64,000 nucleotides of DNA from Paraclostridium ghonii. GTDB taxonomy: Bacteria; Bacillota; Clostridia; Peptostreptococcales; Peptostreptococcaceae. Shown one piece after another: positions 8,178-17,451 of this stretch. Positions within the stretch are counted from its first letter, which is position 1. Each line of letters opens with the position of its first letter. The stretch lies in the NCBI RefSeq assembly GCF_030815085.1, contig NZ_JAUSWG010000014.1; one strand, 5' to 3'. Position numbers and translations under genes: made by a program. The notes beneath the pieces were generated by a model, which saw only the letters and a program-made list of their open reading frames with translations, made no database searches and was not told the DNA's origin.

Positions 8178-8222
8178 TCATTTATTCTCATGCACTTACC
8201 CAAATCGTAAGGAGGGAATAAT

Positions 8223-10925
8223 ATGAAAATGATGAACATGAAAACAAAAAGAAAAGAAGAATTAAAAGAGGAAAGAAAAAATTTAACAGAAAACAAATTA
8301 AACAAAGCAGCAGTATTATCACAAACAGAATTATTTGATTTTTTACAAACAGATTTAAATGGATTAAGTGATAAAGTTGCTAAAGATAGAATCGAAGAAT
8401 ATGGATTAAATGAAATTACAGATAAAAATAATGACACTTGGTATAAAAGATTATTTCACTCATTTGTAAACCCATTTACAATAATACTTGTAGTGCTTGC
8501 TTTAATATCATTTATAACAGACTTTATTATAGCGCCACCAGAAGACAAAAGTTTAACTGCAGTAATCATAATAGGAACTATGGTTACATTAAGTGGAGTA
8601 TTAAAGTTTGTCCAAGAAGGTAAATCAAGTAACGCAGGCAAAAAATTAAGAGAAATGATAATAACTACAGCTACAGTATTACGTAGTAAAGAAGAAGTAG
8701 AAGTACCTATAAATGAATTAGTTCCAGGCGATATAATAAAATTAGCTGCAGGAGATATGATTCCAGCAGATATAAGAATATTATCATCAAAGGATTTATT
8801 TATAAGTCAGGCATCAATGACAGGGGAATCTGAACCTGTTGAAAAGTTTGGAAAAGAGTTAGAAACAGTTTCTGCAATGAGTCAATCTCCACTTGAGTTT
8901 GAAAATTTAGCTTTTATGGGAACTAATGTAATAAGTGGATCAGCAACTGCAGTTGTAGCAGTTACAGGAGATGATACTTTTATAGGCAACATAGCTGACA
9001 TAGTTACAGAAAAAAGAGAAGAAACAAGCTTTGATAAAGGTGTAAACTCAGTAAGTATGATTTTAATTAAATTCATGGCAATAATGGCTCCAACAATTTT
9101 TATAATAAATGGAATAACTGATGGAGACTGGGTACAAGCATTTTTATTTGGTATATCAATTGCGGTAGGTTTAACTCCTGAAATGTTACCTATGATAGTT
9201 ACAACAAACCTTGCAAAAGGTGCTGTAGCAATGTCTAAGAGAAAAGCAATAGTTAAAAATTTAAACTCTATCCAAAATTTTGGAGCAATAGATGTATTAT
9301 GTACTGATAAAACAGGAACTTTAACAGAAGATAAAATAATTTTAGAACGTCACTTAGATGTTGAAGGAAATGAAAACTTAAGTGTTTTAAAGCATGGATA
9401 CTTAATAAGCCATTTTCAAACAGGACTTAAAAATTTACTAGATGTAGCTATACTTGAATATGGTGAGAAAAAGAATTTACCTGGAATTTTAAAATCATAT
9501 GAAAAAGTTGATGAAATACCATTTGACTTTACTCGTCGTAAAATGTCAGTAGTGTTAAGTGATGAAAATAATAACAATCACTTATTAACAAAAGGCGCAG
9601 TAGAAGAAATGTTAGACATTTCAAGTCAAGTTGAATATAGAGGCGAAGTAGTTGAATTAACTGAAGATTTAAAAGAAAAAGTATTAAAAACAGTAGAAGA
9701 TTTAAATGGAAAAGGTATGAGAGTTATCGGAGTAGCTAGAAAAGCTAACGTATCAAAAAACACAGAATTCTCAATAGATGATGAGAAAGATATGATTTTA
9801 GTTGGATATATAGCATTTTTAGATCCTCCAAAAGAGTCATCATACGACGCTATAAAAACTTTAAATGAATATGGGGTAGATGTAAAGGTATTAACTGGAG
9901 ATAATGAAAAAGTAACAAAATATGTATGCAAACAAGTTGGGATAGATGTAGCCCATATAATACTTGGACACCAAGTTGAAGTAATGTCAGATGAAGAGTT
10001 AAAAGAAGAAGTAGAAAATACAAATGTATTTGCAAAACTTTCACCAGAGCAAAAATCTAGAGTAGTGTCAATGCTAAGAAGTAATGGTCACGTAGTTGGA
10101 TTTATGGGAGATGGAATAAATGATGCACCAGCTATGAGAAAAGCAGATGTTGGTATATCAGTTGATACAGGTGTAGATATAGCAAAAGAGTCGGCAGATA
10201 TAATATTACTTGAAAAAGACTTAATGGTTCTTGAAAAAGGAATAAAAGAAGGTCGTAAAACTTATGCAAATATAATCAAATATATAAAAATGACTGCAAG
10301 TTCAAATTTTGGTAATATGTTTAGTGTATTAGCTTCAAGTATATTCTTACCATTTTTACCGATGCTTCCAGTTCAATTATTAATGTTAAATCTTATATAC
10401 GATATATCTTGTATGTCGATACCATGGGATAATGTAGATGAAGACTATTTAAAAGTACCACGTAAGTGGGATGCATCATCAATTGGTAAATTTATGAAAT
10501 GGATAGGACCTACAAGTTCAGTATTTGATATAACAACATATCTATTAATGTACTTTGTTATATGCCCTGCTGTAGTAGGTGGTGGATACAACGATCCAGG
10601 AGTAGATAAGACTTTATTTATGATGTTATTTAATGCAGGATGGTTTGTTGAATCGCTATGGTCTCAAACATTAGTAATTCACATGATAAGAACTCCAAAG
10701 ATACCATTTGTTCAAAGTATAGCATCACTTCCTGTAATGATAGTAACAACTATTGGTATAGCAGTAGGAACAATAATACCATATACTCCATTTGGAAGTG
10801 CATTAAAACTTTATCCTATGCCAATGGTATACTTTGCATGGTTAATAGCTACAATAATCGGATATATGGTTTTAGTTACTATAGTGAAAAAAATATATAT
10901 AAGAAAATATGGAGAATTATTATAG
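8223..10925 (+). CDS. mgtA: Magnesium-transporting P-type ATPase
   Basis: 900 aa, the full length of MgtA/MgtB P3B-type ATPases. Membrane protein importing Mg2+. Visible in order: actuator motif SMTGESEPVEK (about 200), helix M4 with TPEMLPMIV (about 320), phosphorylation site DKTGTLTED (about 362), hinge MGDGINDAPAM (about 633), and the C-terminal membrane domain. Controlled by the M-box leader: low Mg2+ gives read-through. GGAGGG precedes the ATG. Followed by palindrome B2 and a terminator. Confidence 0.96.
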   Translation: MKMMNMKTKRKEELKEERKNLTENKLNKAAVLSQTELFDFLQTDLNGLSDKVAKDRIEEYGLNEITDKNNDTWYKRLFHSFVNPFTIILVVLALISFITDFIIAPPEDKSLTAVIIIGTMVTLSGVLKFVQEGKSSNAGKKLREMIITTATVLRSKEEVEVPINELVPGDIIKLAAGDMIPADIRILSSKDLFISQASMTGESEPVEKFGKELETVSAMSQSPLEFENLAFMGTNVISGSATAVVAVTGDDTFIGNIADIVTEKREETSFDKGVNSVSMILIKFMAIMAPTIFIINGITDGDWVQAFLFGISIAVGLTPEMLPMIVTTNLAKGAVAMSKRKAIVKNLNSIQNFGAIDVLCTDKTGTLTEDKIILERHLDVEGNENLSVLKHGYLISHFQTGLKNLLDVAILEYGEKKNLPGILKSYEKVDEIPFDFTRRKMSVVLSDENNNNHLLTKGAVEEMLDISSQVEYRGEVVELTEDLKEKVLKTVEDLNGKGMRVIGVARKANVSKNTEFSIDDEKDMILVGYIAFLDPPKESSYDAIKTLNEYGVDVKVLTGDNEKVTKYVCKQVGIDVAHIILGHQVEVMSDEELKEEVENTNVFAKLSPEQKSRVVSMLRSNGHVVGFMGDGINDAPAMRKADVGISVDTGVDIAKESADIILLEKDLMVLEKGIKEGRKTYANIIKYIKMTASSNFGNMFSVLASSIFLPFLPMLPVQLLMLNLIYDISCMSIPWDNVDEDYLKVPRKWDASSIGKFMKWIGPTSSVFDITTYLLMYFVICPAVVGGGYNDPGVDKTLFMMLFNAGWFVESLWSQTLVIHMIRTPKIPFVQSIASLPVMIVTTIGIAVGTIIPYTPFGSALKLYPMPMVYFAWLIATIIGYMVLVTIVKKIYIRKYGELL

Positions 10926-11032
10926 ATAATATATTTAATACAAATATAATTTATAAATATATAGTTATTAGATATAGATAGTTCATTAATAGACTTAGAC
11001 TATAAATAAGTATACTATTAAAAGTTATTAAC

Positions 11033-11090
11033 AAATGGAAATATATATAGACTGATGAAACGTTAAAGCCCGTCTATATATATTCCATTT
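11033..11090. repeat. Family B intergenic palindrome, copy B2
   Basis: AAATGGAAATATATATAGAC (11033-11052) pairs with GTCTATATATATTCCATTT (11072-11090), one bulge. The loop TGATGAAACGTTAAAGCCC matches the core of B1 read on the opposite strand. It lies about 110 bases after mgtA. Within the 334-base gap 10926-11259 the other recognisable element is the terminator at 11107. Confidence 0.75.
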
Positions 11091-11106
11091 AGATTACAAA
11101 CCTAAC

Positions 11107-11157
11107 AAAAAAGAAGGATATATTGATCTGATAAAAGACGATATATCCTTCTTTTTC
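11107..11157 (+). terminator. Intrinsic terminator downstream of mgtA
   Basis: Stem AAGAAGGATATAT/ATATATCCTTCTT with a 17-base loop, flanked by A-rich and T-rich tails, so it could act in both directions. Confidence 0.85.
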
Positions 11158-11259
11158 TATAGCAAATATAGTTAATAGTTTTATAATATCAAAATAATAA
11201 AAGGTATATGTTATAATTAATATATTGAAATTAATGATCATTAAAAAGAGGAGAAACTT

Positions 11260-12528
11260 ATGGATTTATTTGATTTATTAGAACAAAAAGAAGCTAAAGA
11301 AGAGCAAATCAAAGAATCTGAATTATCTAGAGGTGATTGTATAAGACTTAATAGCTATGTTGGATCTAGATTGAACACAGATTTTAGAATGAAAAACAAA
11401 AAAACTAATAATATACAAGAAGAAATATCTACAACAGAGGAAACTACAAATACAGAATGTAATAAAATTGAAAAAATAGAAGATGTACAAATAAATGAAA
11501 TTACAGATAAAGAAAAGCTACTTGTTATAGATGGGTCATCATTACTTAGTACGAGTTACTTTGCAAGACTTCCAAGACAAATAATGTTTGCTAAAACTAT
11601 AGAAGAAAAAGAGCAGTATTATGATAAAATACTTCAAACAAAAGATGGTATATATACAAATGGGGTTTTTGGATTTATGCAAATTATGATATCTATGATA
11701 AAGTATCAAAAACCTACACACTTAGCTGTATGCTTAGACTCTACAAGAATGACTTTTAGAAAATTAATATATGATGATTACAAAGGAACAAGAAAGCCTA
11801 TAGAAGTACCTTTAAAAGAGCAATATGATTTACTAAGAAATATGCTTGAGGCGATAGGGGTAAAAGTTTTAATTTCTAGTCCAAGTAAAGACTATACAAA
11901 TGTATTTGAAGCTGATGATTTTGCAGGAACTTTGTCAAAAAAATTCCAAACTCAAATTCCAGTAGCATTATACACTAAAGACGAAGACTATTTACAGTTA
12001 GTAGATTATAATACTGTTGTATGGATGAATACATCAAAAGCTACTGATATAGCTAAAGCTTGTGATATAAACTTAAAAGAATGCAATTTACCAAATAATA
12101 CTTTTGAATATACAGTGGACTTATTAAAGAAAGTAAAAAATTTAAAGCCACATCAAATTGTTGACTATAAAGCTATATCTGGAGATTCATCAGATAATAT
12201 ACCTGGGATAAAAGGACTAGGAGATACAACAAGTATACCTTTACTTCAAAAATACAATACATTAGAAGATATATATAAAGATATAGAAGCCTTGGATGAA
12301 AAAGGATTAAAGTTAAAAGCAACAGACTGGAAAAATGAATTAGGAATAAGAAATCCTATGAAAAAGTTAGTTGAGCAAAGAGATAATGCATTTATGTCTA
12401 AAAAATTAGCAACAATAAAAACTGATATAGATGTAGACTTAACTTTAGACGATCTAAAAATAAATATAGACAAAGATATATTAAGAGAACAACTAGATAA
12501 GTACGAAATGAAAAGTATTAAATTATAG
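11260..12528 (+). CDS. 5'-3' exonuclease (Pol I N-domain/FEN-like) with N-terminal extension
   Basis: 422 aa. The PIN/FEN nuclease fold starts near residue 87 (LLVIDGSSLL) and shows the metal-binding acids expected: CLDSTRMTFRK (about 160), EADDFAGTL (about 220), YTKDEDYLQLVD (about 240) and ISGDSSDNIPGIKGLG (about 308-323), the last being the H3TH DNA-binding loop. The first ~85 residues are Lys/Glu/Thr-rich and probably disordered. No polymerase domain follows, so this is a stand-alone nuclease for flap or RNA-primer removal. RBS GAGGAG before the ATG. Confidence 0.88.
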   Translation: MDLFDLLEQKEAKEEQIKESELSRGDCIRLNSYVGSRLNTDFRMKNKKTNNIQEEISTTEETTNTECNKIEKIEDVQINEITDKEKLLVIDGSSLLSTSYFARLPRQIMFAKTIEEKEQYYDKILQTKDGIYTNGVFGFMQIMISMIKYQKPTHLAVCLDSTRMTFRKLIYDDYKGTRKPIEVPLKEQYDLLRNMLEAIGVKVLISSPSKDYTNVFEADDFAGTLSKKFQTQIPVALYTKDEDYLQLVDYNTVVWMNTSKATDIAKACDINLKECNLPNNTFEYTVDLLKKVKNLKPHQIVDYKAISGDSSDNIPGIKGLGDTTSIPLLQKYNTLEDIYKDIEALDEKGLKLKATDWKNELGIRNPMKKLVEQRDNAFMSKKLATIKTDIDVDLTLDDLKINIDKDILREQLDKYEMKSIKL

Positions 12529-12536
12529 ATAAATAT

Positions 12537-12717
12537 AAAAAAACCTCAAAATAGGTATAATAAGTAGAAAAGGGTGAAGATATAAGTTTTAGCGACCTTC
12601 AAAGCATCTTTTTAAGCGACTACGTTCGGCGATATGAGCGTAGCGAATTTTAAGCTTTTGGAGCAAAACTTATATCTCCATCCTAATCACCTCTACTATT
12701 TGAGGTTTTATTTTTTT
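12537..12717. terminator. Bidirectional terminator with family A palindrome (A2) in its loop
   Basis: Outer arms AAACCTCAAAATAG (12541-12554) and CTATTTGAGGTTT (12696-12708) form a terminator stem with A-run and T-run tails, between the convergent exonuclease and hydrogenase genes. Its loop is occupied by family A copy A2 (about 12575-12690): GATATAAGTTTTAGCGACC, then TTCAAAGCAT, a roughly 40-bp central module with its own CTACG/CGTAG stem, AAGCTTTTGGAGC, and AAAACTTATATC. The central module recurs inverted in copy A5. Confidence 0.85.
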
Positions 12718-14443
12718 ACTTTTCTCTTTTAACGTAATGAGTATGAAGTAAATGGTGAGCCTTATGAGCTCCAGGTGACTTTAAATATTCATCATATAAC
12801 TTTATAATAGATGGATTTTCATGAGATTTACGTAAAGGCTTATCCTTATCTATTTTGTATAAACCTTGTGCACGTTTTTTAACTATATCGAAATCTCCAT
12901 TGTGGTATGGTTGACCACCACCACCAACACATCCACCTGGACATGCCATAACTTCTATTATATGATACTTGCAAGTGCCTGCTTCTATTTGATCTAAAAC
13001 ATTTCTTGCATTACCTAAACCACATACAACAGCTATATTTACATCTATTCCATTTATATTTAAAGTAGCTTCTTTTATGCCTCTTATGCCTCTTAATTCT
13101 TTAAACTCAACTTTTTCTAACGTCTCTTTAGTTATCCATTCATAAGCAGTACGAAGTGCAGCCTCTAAAACTCCACCAGTAGTACCAAATATTACAGAAG
13201 CACCGGTAGATTCACCTAATGGATGATCAAAATCACTTTCCTCTAAAGAATCAAAGCTTATACCAGCTTCTTTTATCATTCTAGCTAATTCTCTAGTAGT
13301 TATAACTGCATCTACATCTTTTATATTATCAACAGATAATTCTTCACGAGAAGCTTCAAACTTTTTAGCTACGCAAGGCATAACAGCTACTACATACATA
13401 TCTTCAGGTTTTTTATTAAGATTTTGTGCTAAATAAGATTTTGCTAAAGCTCCAAACATTTGTTGTGGAGATTTACATGAAGAAGGATGATTTAAAAGTT
13501 CTGGTTTTTGATGTTCTATAAACTTAACCCATGCTGGGCAACAGCTTGTAAGTATAGGTAGATTTTCGCCAGCTTGTAATCTAGTTAAAAATTCATTAGC
13601 TTCTTCCATTATAGTTAAGTCAGCGGCAAAATCAGTATCAAAAACTAAATCAAACCCTAATTTTCTAAGGGCTGTAGCTATTTTACCAGTAACTATAGAA
13701 CCTACTTCCATATCAAACTCTTCACCAAGAGCAACTCTAACTGCGGGAGCTATTTGAACAACGACTTTTTTATTACTATTATCTATAGCATTCCATACAT
13801 CGCCTATATTATTAACTTCTGTTAATGCACCAGTAGGACATACTGCAACACATTGACCACAATATGTGCAAGATGTGTTTGCTAAAGCTTTCTCTTGAGA
13901 ACTTATAACAGTTTTACAACCATTATCAATTTCAGTTAATAAGCCAACTGTTTGAACCTTATTACACATAACTTCACACTTTCTGCAAAGTATACATTTT
14001 TCAGGATCTCTAACTATAGATTTACTAGAGTTATCTATTTCATATCTTAAAGATGGCTTAGAAACATTGAGTTTTCTTATACCTAAGTCAGCAGCTATAG
14101 CTTGTAGAGTACAATCATTATGTTTTTCGCATAATAAACAATCTTGAGGATGAGTTTCAAGCATTTTTTCTATAGCTTCTTTACGAGCATTTATAGCTTT
14201 TTGTGAATGAGTATATATTCTCATATCTTCAACTGGATAAGAAGAACAAGAATTAAGTAAACCTAAATTTGTATCAACTTTACATACTCTGCATGAAGCA
14301 CACTCATCTATATCTATGTCTTTAAACTTCAAACTACATAAATGTGGTATATCAATGTTTAAAGATTTTGCAATTTCAAGAATTGTATTACTTTTATCAA
14401 TCGTTACACTGGTATCATTTAAAAATATATTAATAAAACTCAT
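12716..14443 (-). CDS. hydA: [FeFe] hydrogenase, monomeric type
   Basis: 575 aa, the length of clostridial HydA1. Domain order: N-terminal [2Fe-2S] plant-type ferredoxin (CASCRVCK, about 47-54), His-Cys3 [4Fe-4S] site (HPQDCLLCEKHNDC, about 98-111), two [4Fe-4S] clusters (CILCRKCEVMC and CTYCGQCVAVC), then the H-cluster domain with TSCCPAWVKF, MPCVAKKFEA and ACPGGCVGGGGQP. It reversibly makes H2 from reduced ferredoxin in the cytosol. Divergent from the formate dehydrogenase gene with 169 bases between them. GGAG precedes the start. Maturases HydEFG are not in the window. Confidence 0.96.
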   Translation of the reverse strand: MSFINIFLNDTSVTIDKSNTILEIAKSLNIDIPHLCSLKFKDIDIDECASCRVCKVDTNLGLLNSCSSYPVEDMRIYTHSQKAINARKEAIEKMLETHPQDCLLCEKHNDCTLQAIAADLGIRKLNVSKPSLRYEIDNSSKSIVRDPEKCILCRKCEVMCNKVQTVGLLTEIDNGCKTVISSQEKALANTSCTYCGQCVAVCPTGALTEVNNIGDVWNAIDNSNKKVVVQIAPAVRVALGEEFDMEVGSIVTGKIATALRKLGFDLVFDTDFAADLTIMEEANEFLTRLQAGENLPILTSCCPAWVKFIEHQKPELLNHPSSCKSPQQMFGALAKSYLAQNLNKKPEDMYVVAVMPCVAKKFEASREELSVDNIKDVDAVITTRELARMIKEAGISFDSLEESDFDHPLGESTGASVIFGTTGGVLEAALRTAYEWITKETLEKVEFKELRGIRGIKEATLNINGIDVNIAVVCGLGNARNVLDQIEAGTCKYHIIEVMACPGGCVGGGGQPYHNGDFDIVKKRAQGLYKIDKDKPLRKSHENPSIIKLYDEYLKSPGAHKAHHLLHTHYVKREK

Positions 14444-14513
14444 TGTATTAACTCCTATATTATGATATTTTATACTTGTAAAATAATGGAACGTAATAAA
14501 TTGATTATACTAT

Positions 14514-14550
14514 AAAATATTGGGTAGTGGACAATTAAAACCAATATTTT
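14514..14550. promoter_or_regulatory. 10-bp dyad between divergent hydA and fdhF
   Basis: AAAATATTGG (14514-14523) and CCAATATTTT (14541-14550) are perfect inverted repeats in the shared promoter region. It may be a regulator site or a small hairpin; no known regulator consensus (for example Rex) is matched. Confidence 0.35.
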
Positions 14551-14612
14551 AAAAAAAATTTTAAAATGTATACAAAATTCAATACTATAATAATACTTAG
14601 GGAGTGAGATAA

Positions 14613-17291
14613 GTGTTTAATATAAAGATAAATGACATAAAAACACAAGTAAGTAATGAATTAACAATACTTGAAGCTTGTAAAACGATGAAAATAGATA
14701 TACCAAATTTTTGTCATGATGAGAGATTAGTTCCTCATGCTTATTGTGGCATATGTGTAGTAGAAATTGAAGGAAAAGATGAGTTGGTACCAGCTTGTGC
14801 AACAAAAGTTGAAGATGGAATGAATATATTTACTAATAGTAGAAAAGTAAGAAGTCAAAGAGCTAAAGTATTAGAAAATATAATGTGTGAGCATGCCCTT
14901 GAGTGTACTACTTGTATAAGAACAGGAAACTGTAAATTACAAGATTATTCAAATGAGTATTCTTATGGAATTGATAAAAATAGAGTCCAAGAAGAGTCTT
15001 CTAAGAAAAAATTACTACCTATAGATGATAGCAATCCCCTATTTATATATGATCCGAATAAATGTATTAAATGTAAAAAATGTTTTAGAGTTTGTGAAGA
15101 ACTTCAAAGCACTCACGGAATAGAGTGTGAGTTAAGAGGTTATAAGATAGAAAGAAGAGATCAACTTATTGAGGAAATTGGAAAACCTGAATGTGTTTCT
15201 TGTGGGAACTGTGTTTCAGTATGTCCAGTAGGAGCATTAACTCCTAAAAAAGGTGAGTTTTATAATGTGAAAAAAGTTAGAACAACTTGTCCTTATTGTG
15301 GGGTGGGATGTCAATTTGATTTAAAAATAAAAAATGATCAAATAGTTGGAGTAGAACCTGCAAATGGAGATTCCAACAAAGGGTTATTGTGTGTTAAAGG
15401 TAAGTTTGGATATAAATTTGTAAATCACCCTGAAAGACTTACAGCTCCTTTAATAAAAAAAGATGGAAAGTTTGAAGAGGCTACTTGGGAAGAAGCTTAT
15501 GATTTTATAGCAGATAAGTTTAATTCTATAAAAGAAAAACATGGACATGAAGCTTTTGCAGGATTAACTTCAGCAAGATGTACTAATGAAGAAAACTTTT
15601 TATTCCAAAAGATGGTTAGAGCTGTTATGAAGAACAACAATATTGACCATTGTGCTCGTTTGTGACATTCATCAACAGTTGCAGGTCTTGCAACTACACT
15701 AGGTAGCGGTGCTATGACAAACAGTATAGATGAAGTAGAAAATAATGATGTTATTTTAGTAATTGGTTCAAACACAACAGAAAACCATCCAGTTATAGGT
15801 GCTAAGATGAAGATGGCTATAGAAAAGGGTGCAAAACTTATAGTAGCAGACCCTAGAAGAATAGAGTTAGCAGAATATGCTGATGTTTATTTCCAATTAA
15901 ATCCTGCATCAAATATAGCACTTTTAAATTCTATGATGAATGTAATAATAGAAGAAAATCTTCAAGATATTGATTATATAAAAGAACATACTGAAAATTA
16001 TGAAGCATTAGTAGAATTAGTAAAAGAATACACTCCAGAAAAAGCATCACAAATTTGCGGAGTTAGTGCACAAGATATAAGAAAAGCAGCTAGAATTTAT
16101 GCAAATTCAGATAAAGCAGCTATATATTACTGCATGGGTATAACTCAGCACAGTAATGGTACTCATAATGTTATGGCAGTTTCAAACTTAGCACTTCTTT
16201 GTGGAAACATAGGTAAAGAGTTTAGTGGAGTTAACCCATTAAGAGGACAAAATAATGTTCAAGGTGCTTGTGATATGGGTGGACTTCCAAACGTATTAAC
16301 AGGTTACCAAAAGTATACTGATGAAGTTATTAAAAAGTATGAAAAAGAATGGAATGTTAACTTAAATAGAAAAGATGGTCTTACTATACCTGAGATAATG
16401 CATGAAGTAGAAGAAGAAAAAATTAAATTCTTATACATAATGGGAGAAAACCCAATGATATCAGATCCTGATATAAACCATATAAAGCATGCGTTAGAAA
16501 CTGTTGAATGTTTAGTTGTTCAAGATTTATTCTTAACAGAAACAGCTCAACTAGCAGATGTAGTTTTACCTGGAGCATCATTTGCTGAAAAAGATGGGAC
16601 TTTCTCTAATACAGAAAGAAGAGTACAAAGAGTTAGAAAAGCAATAGATCCAATAGGAGGGTCCAAACCAGATTGGATAATACTTACTGAAGTTATGAAT
16701 AAATTAGGTTATGAAGTAAGTTATAATTCTCCATCTGAGATATTTGATGAAATAGCAAGACTTACACCTCAATATGGAGGAATGAGTTATGATAGATTAG
16801 AAGAAAAAGCTCTTCAATGGCCTTGCCCAACAAAAGATCATGAAGGAACTAAATACCTTCACTCTAATGGTCCGATGAAAGGAAAGGGAACTTTTGTGGC
16901 AACGGATTATATAAGAAGTTATGAAGAAATAAACTCAGATTATCCTTACCTATTAATAAATGGAAGGGTGTTATATCATTATCATTCAAGAACTATGACA
17001 GGTAAAGTAGATGAGTTAAATGAGATAAGTGGTAAGTCATTTATAGAAATAAATCCAAATACTGCTAAAAAATTAAACATAGCAGATGGAGAAAAACTAA
17101 AAGTTTCTTCTAGAAGAGGAGAAGTTTTAACTACTGCAAAAATAACTGATATAGTTGAAGAAGAGATATTCTTTATGCCGTTCCACTTTGCAGATGGAGC
17201 TGCTAACTATTTAAGTAATACAACTTTAGATGCAATATGTAAAATACCAGATTTAAAGCTATGTGCTATAAAAGTTGAGAAAGTAAGTTAA
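14613..17291 (+). CDS. fdhF: Formate dehydrogenase, selenocysteine-containing (Mo/W-bisPGD)
   Basis: 892 aa read through an in-frame UGA at 15663 (residue 351), expected to encode selenocysteine. It starts at a GTG behind GGGAG. Domains: [2Fe-2S] ferredoxin (about 30-70), His-Cys3 [4Fe-4S] (CEHALECTTC, about 90), two [4Fe-4S] motifs (CIKCKKCFRVC, CVSCGNCVSVC), then the molybdopterin oxidoreductase part with TCPYCGVGC for the proximal cluster. The active site reads CARL-Sec-HSSTVAGL, parallel to the E. coli FdhF site. It oxidises formate or reduces CO2. The same frame continues with no break, and a SECIS follows, so this is not a pseudogene. Confidence 0.95.
15663..15700 (+). promoter_or_regulatory. 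Selenocysteine codon and bacterial SECIS element
   Basis: UGA at 15663-15665 is followed 12 bases later by GTTGCA (15678-15683), loop GGTCT (15684-15688) and TGCAAC (15689-15694). The GGUCU apical loop on a short stem is the SelB-binding feature of the E. coli fdhF SECIS. Confidence 0.93.
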
Positions 17292-17305
17292 TAAATTTTA
17301 GTTGG

Positions 17306-17419
17306 GTTTCAAAATTAGGGAGCTTCGGGCAAATATGTAAGTTTTGCTCTTAAAGTTTAAAATTAGCTTTAAAAGTAACTACAACTTATATATTTGCTCT
17401 GTGCTAATTTTGAAATTTC
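17306..17419. repeat. Family A intergenic palindrome, copy A3
   Basis: Outer arms TTTCAAAATTAG (from 17308) and CTAATTTTGAAA (ending about 17417) pair perfectly. The next stretch, GCAAATATGTAAGT against ACTTATATATTTGC, also pairs, around an inner GTTTTGCTCTTAAAG...CTTTAAAAGTAACTAC core of the family. It lies between fdhF and mobA. Confidence 0.8.
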
Positions 17420-17451
17420 CAATTATAAAGTTTAATGTGAGAGAAGAGAGT

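Noticed and set aside
10658..10981. 107-residue Asn/Ser/Tyr-rich ORF overlapping the end of mgtA
   Set aside because: It is another frame of the mgtA coding region, low in complexity, with no ribosome site.
11051..11074. CTGATGA followed by GAAAC-like bases and GTC suggested a hammerhead ribozyme in family B
   Set aside because: The CUGANGA and GUC pieces are present, but there is no stem II and no separate GAAA plus stem III; the bases overlap and cannot form the three-way core.
14461..14612. Rex operator between hydA and fdhF
   Set aside because: The TTGTTAA-N4-TTAACAA type pattern is not present; only an AAAATATTGG dyad is seen.
15663..15713. fdhF as two genes or a frameshifted pseudogene
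   Set aside because: The UGA is in frame at the known selenocysteine position, the frame continues, and a SECIS hairpin follows.
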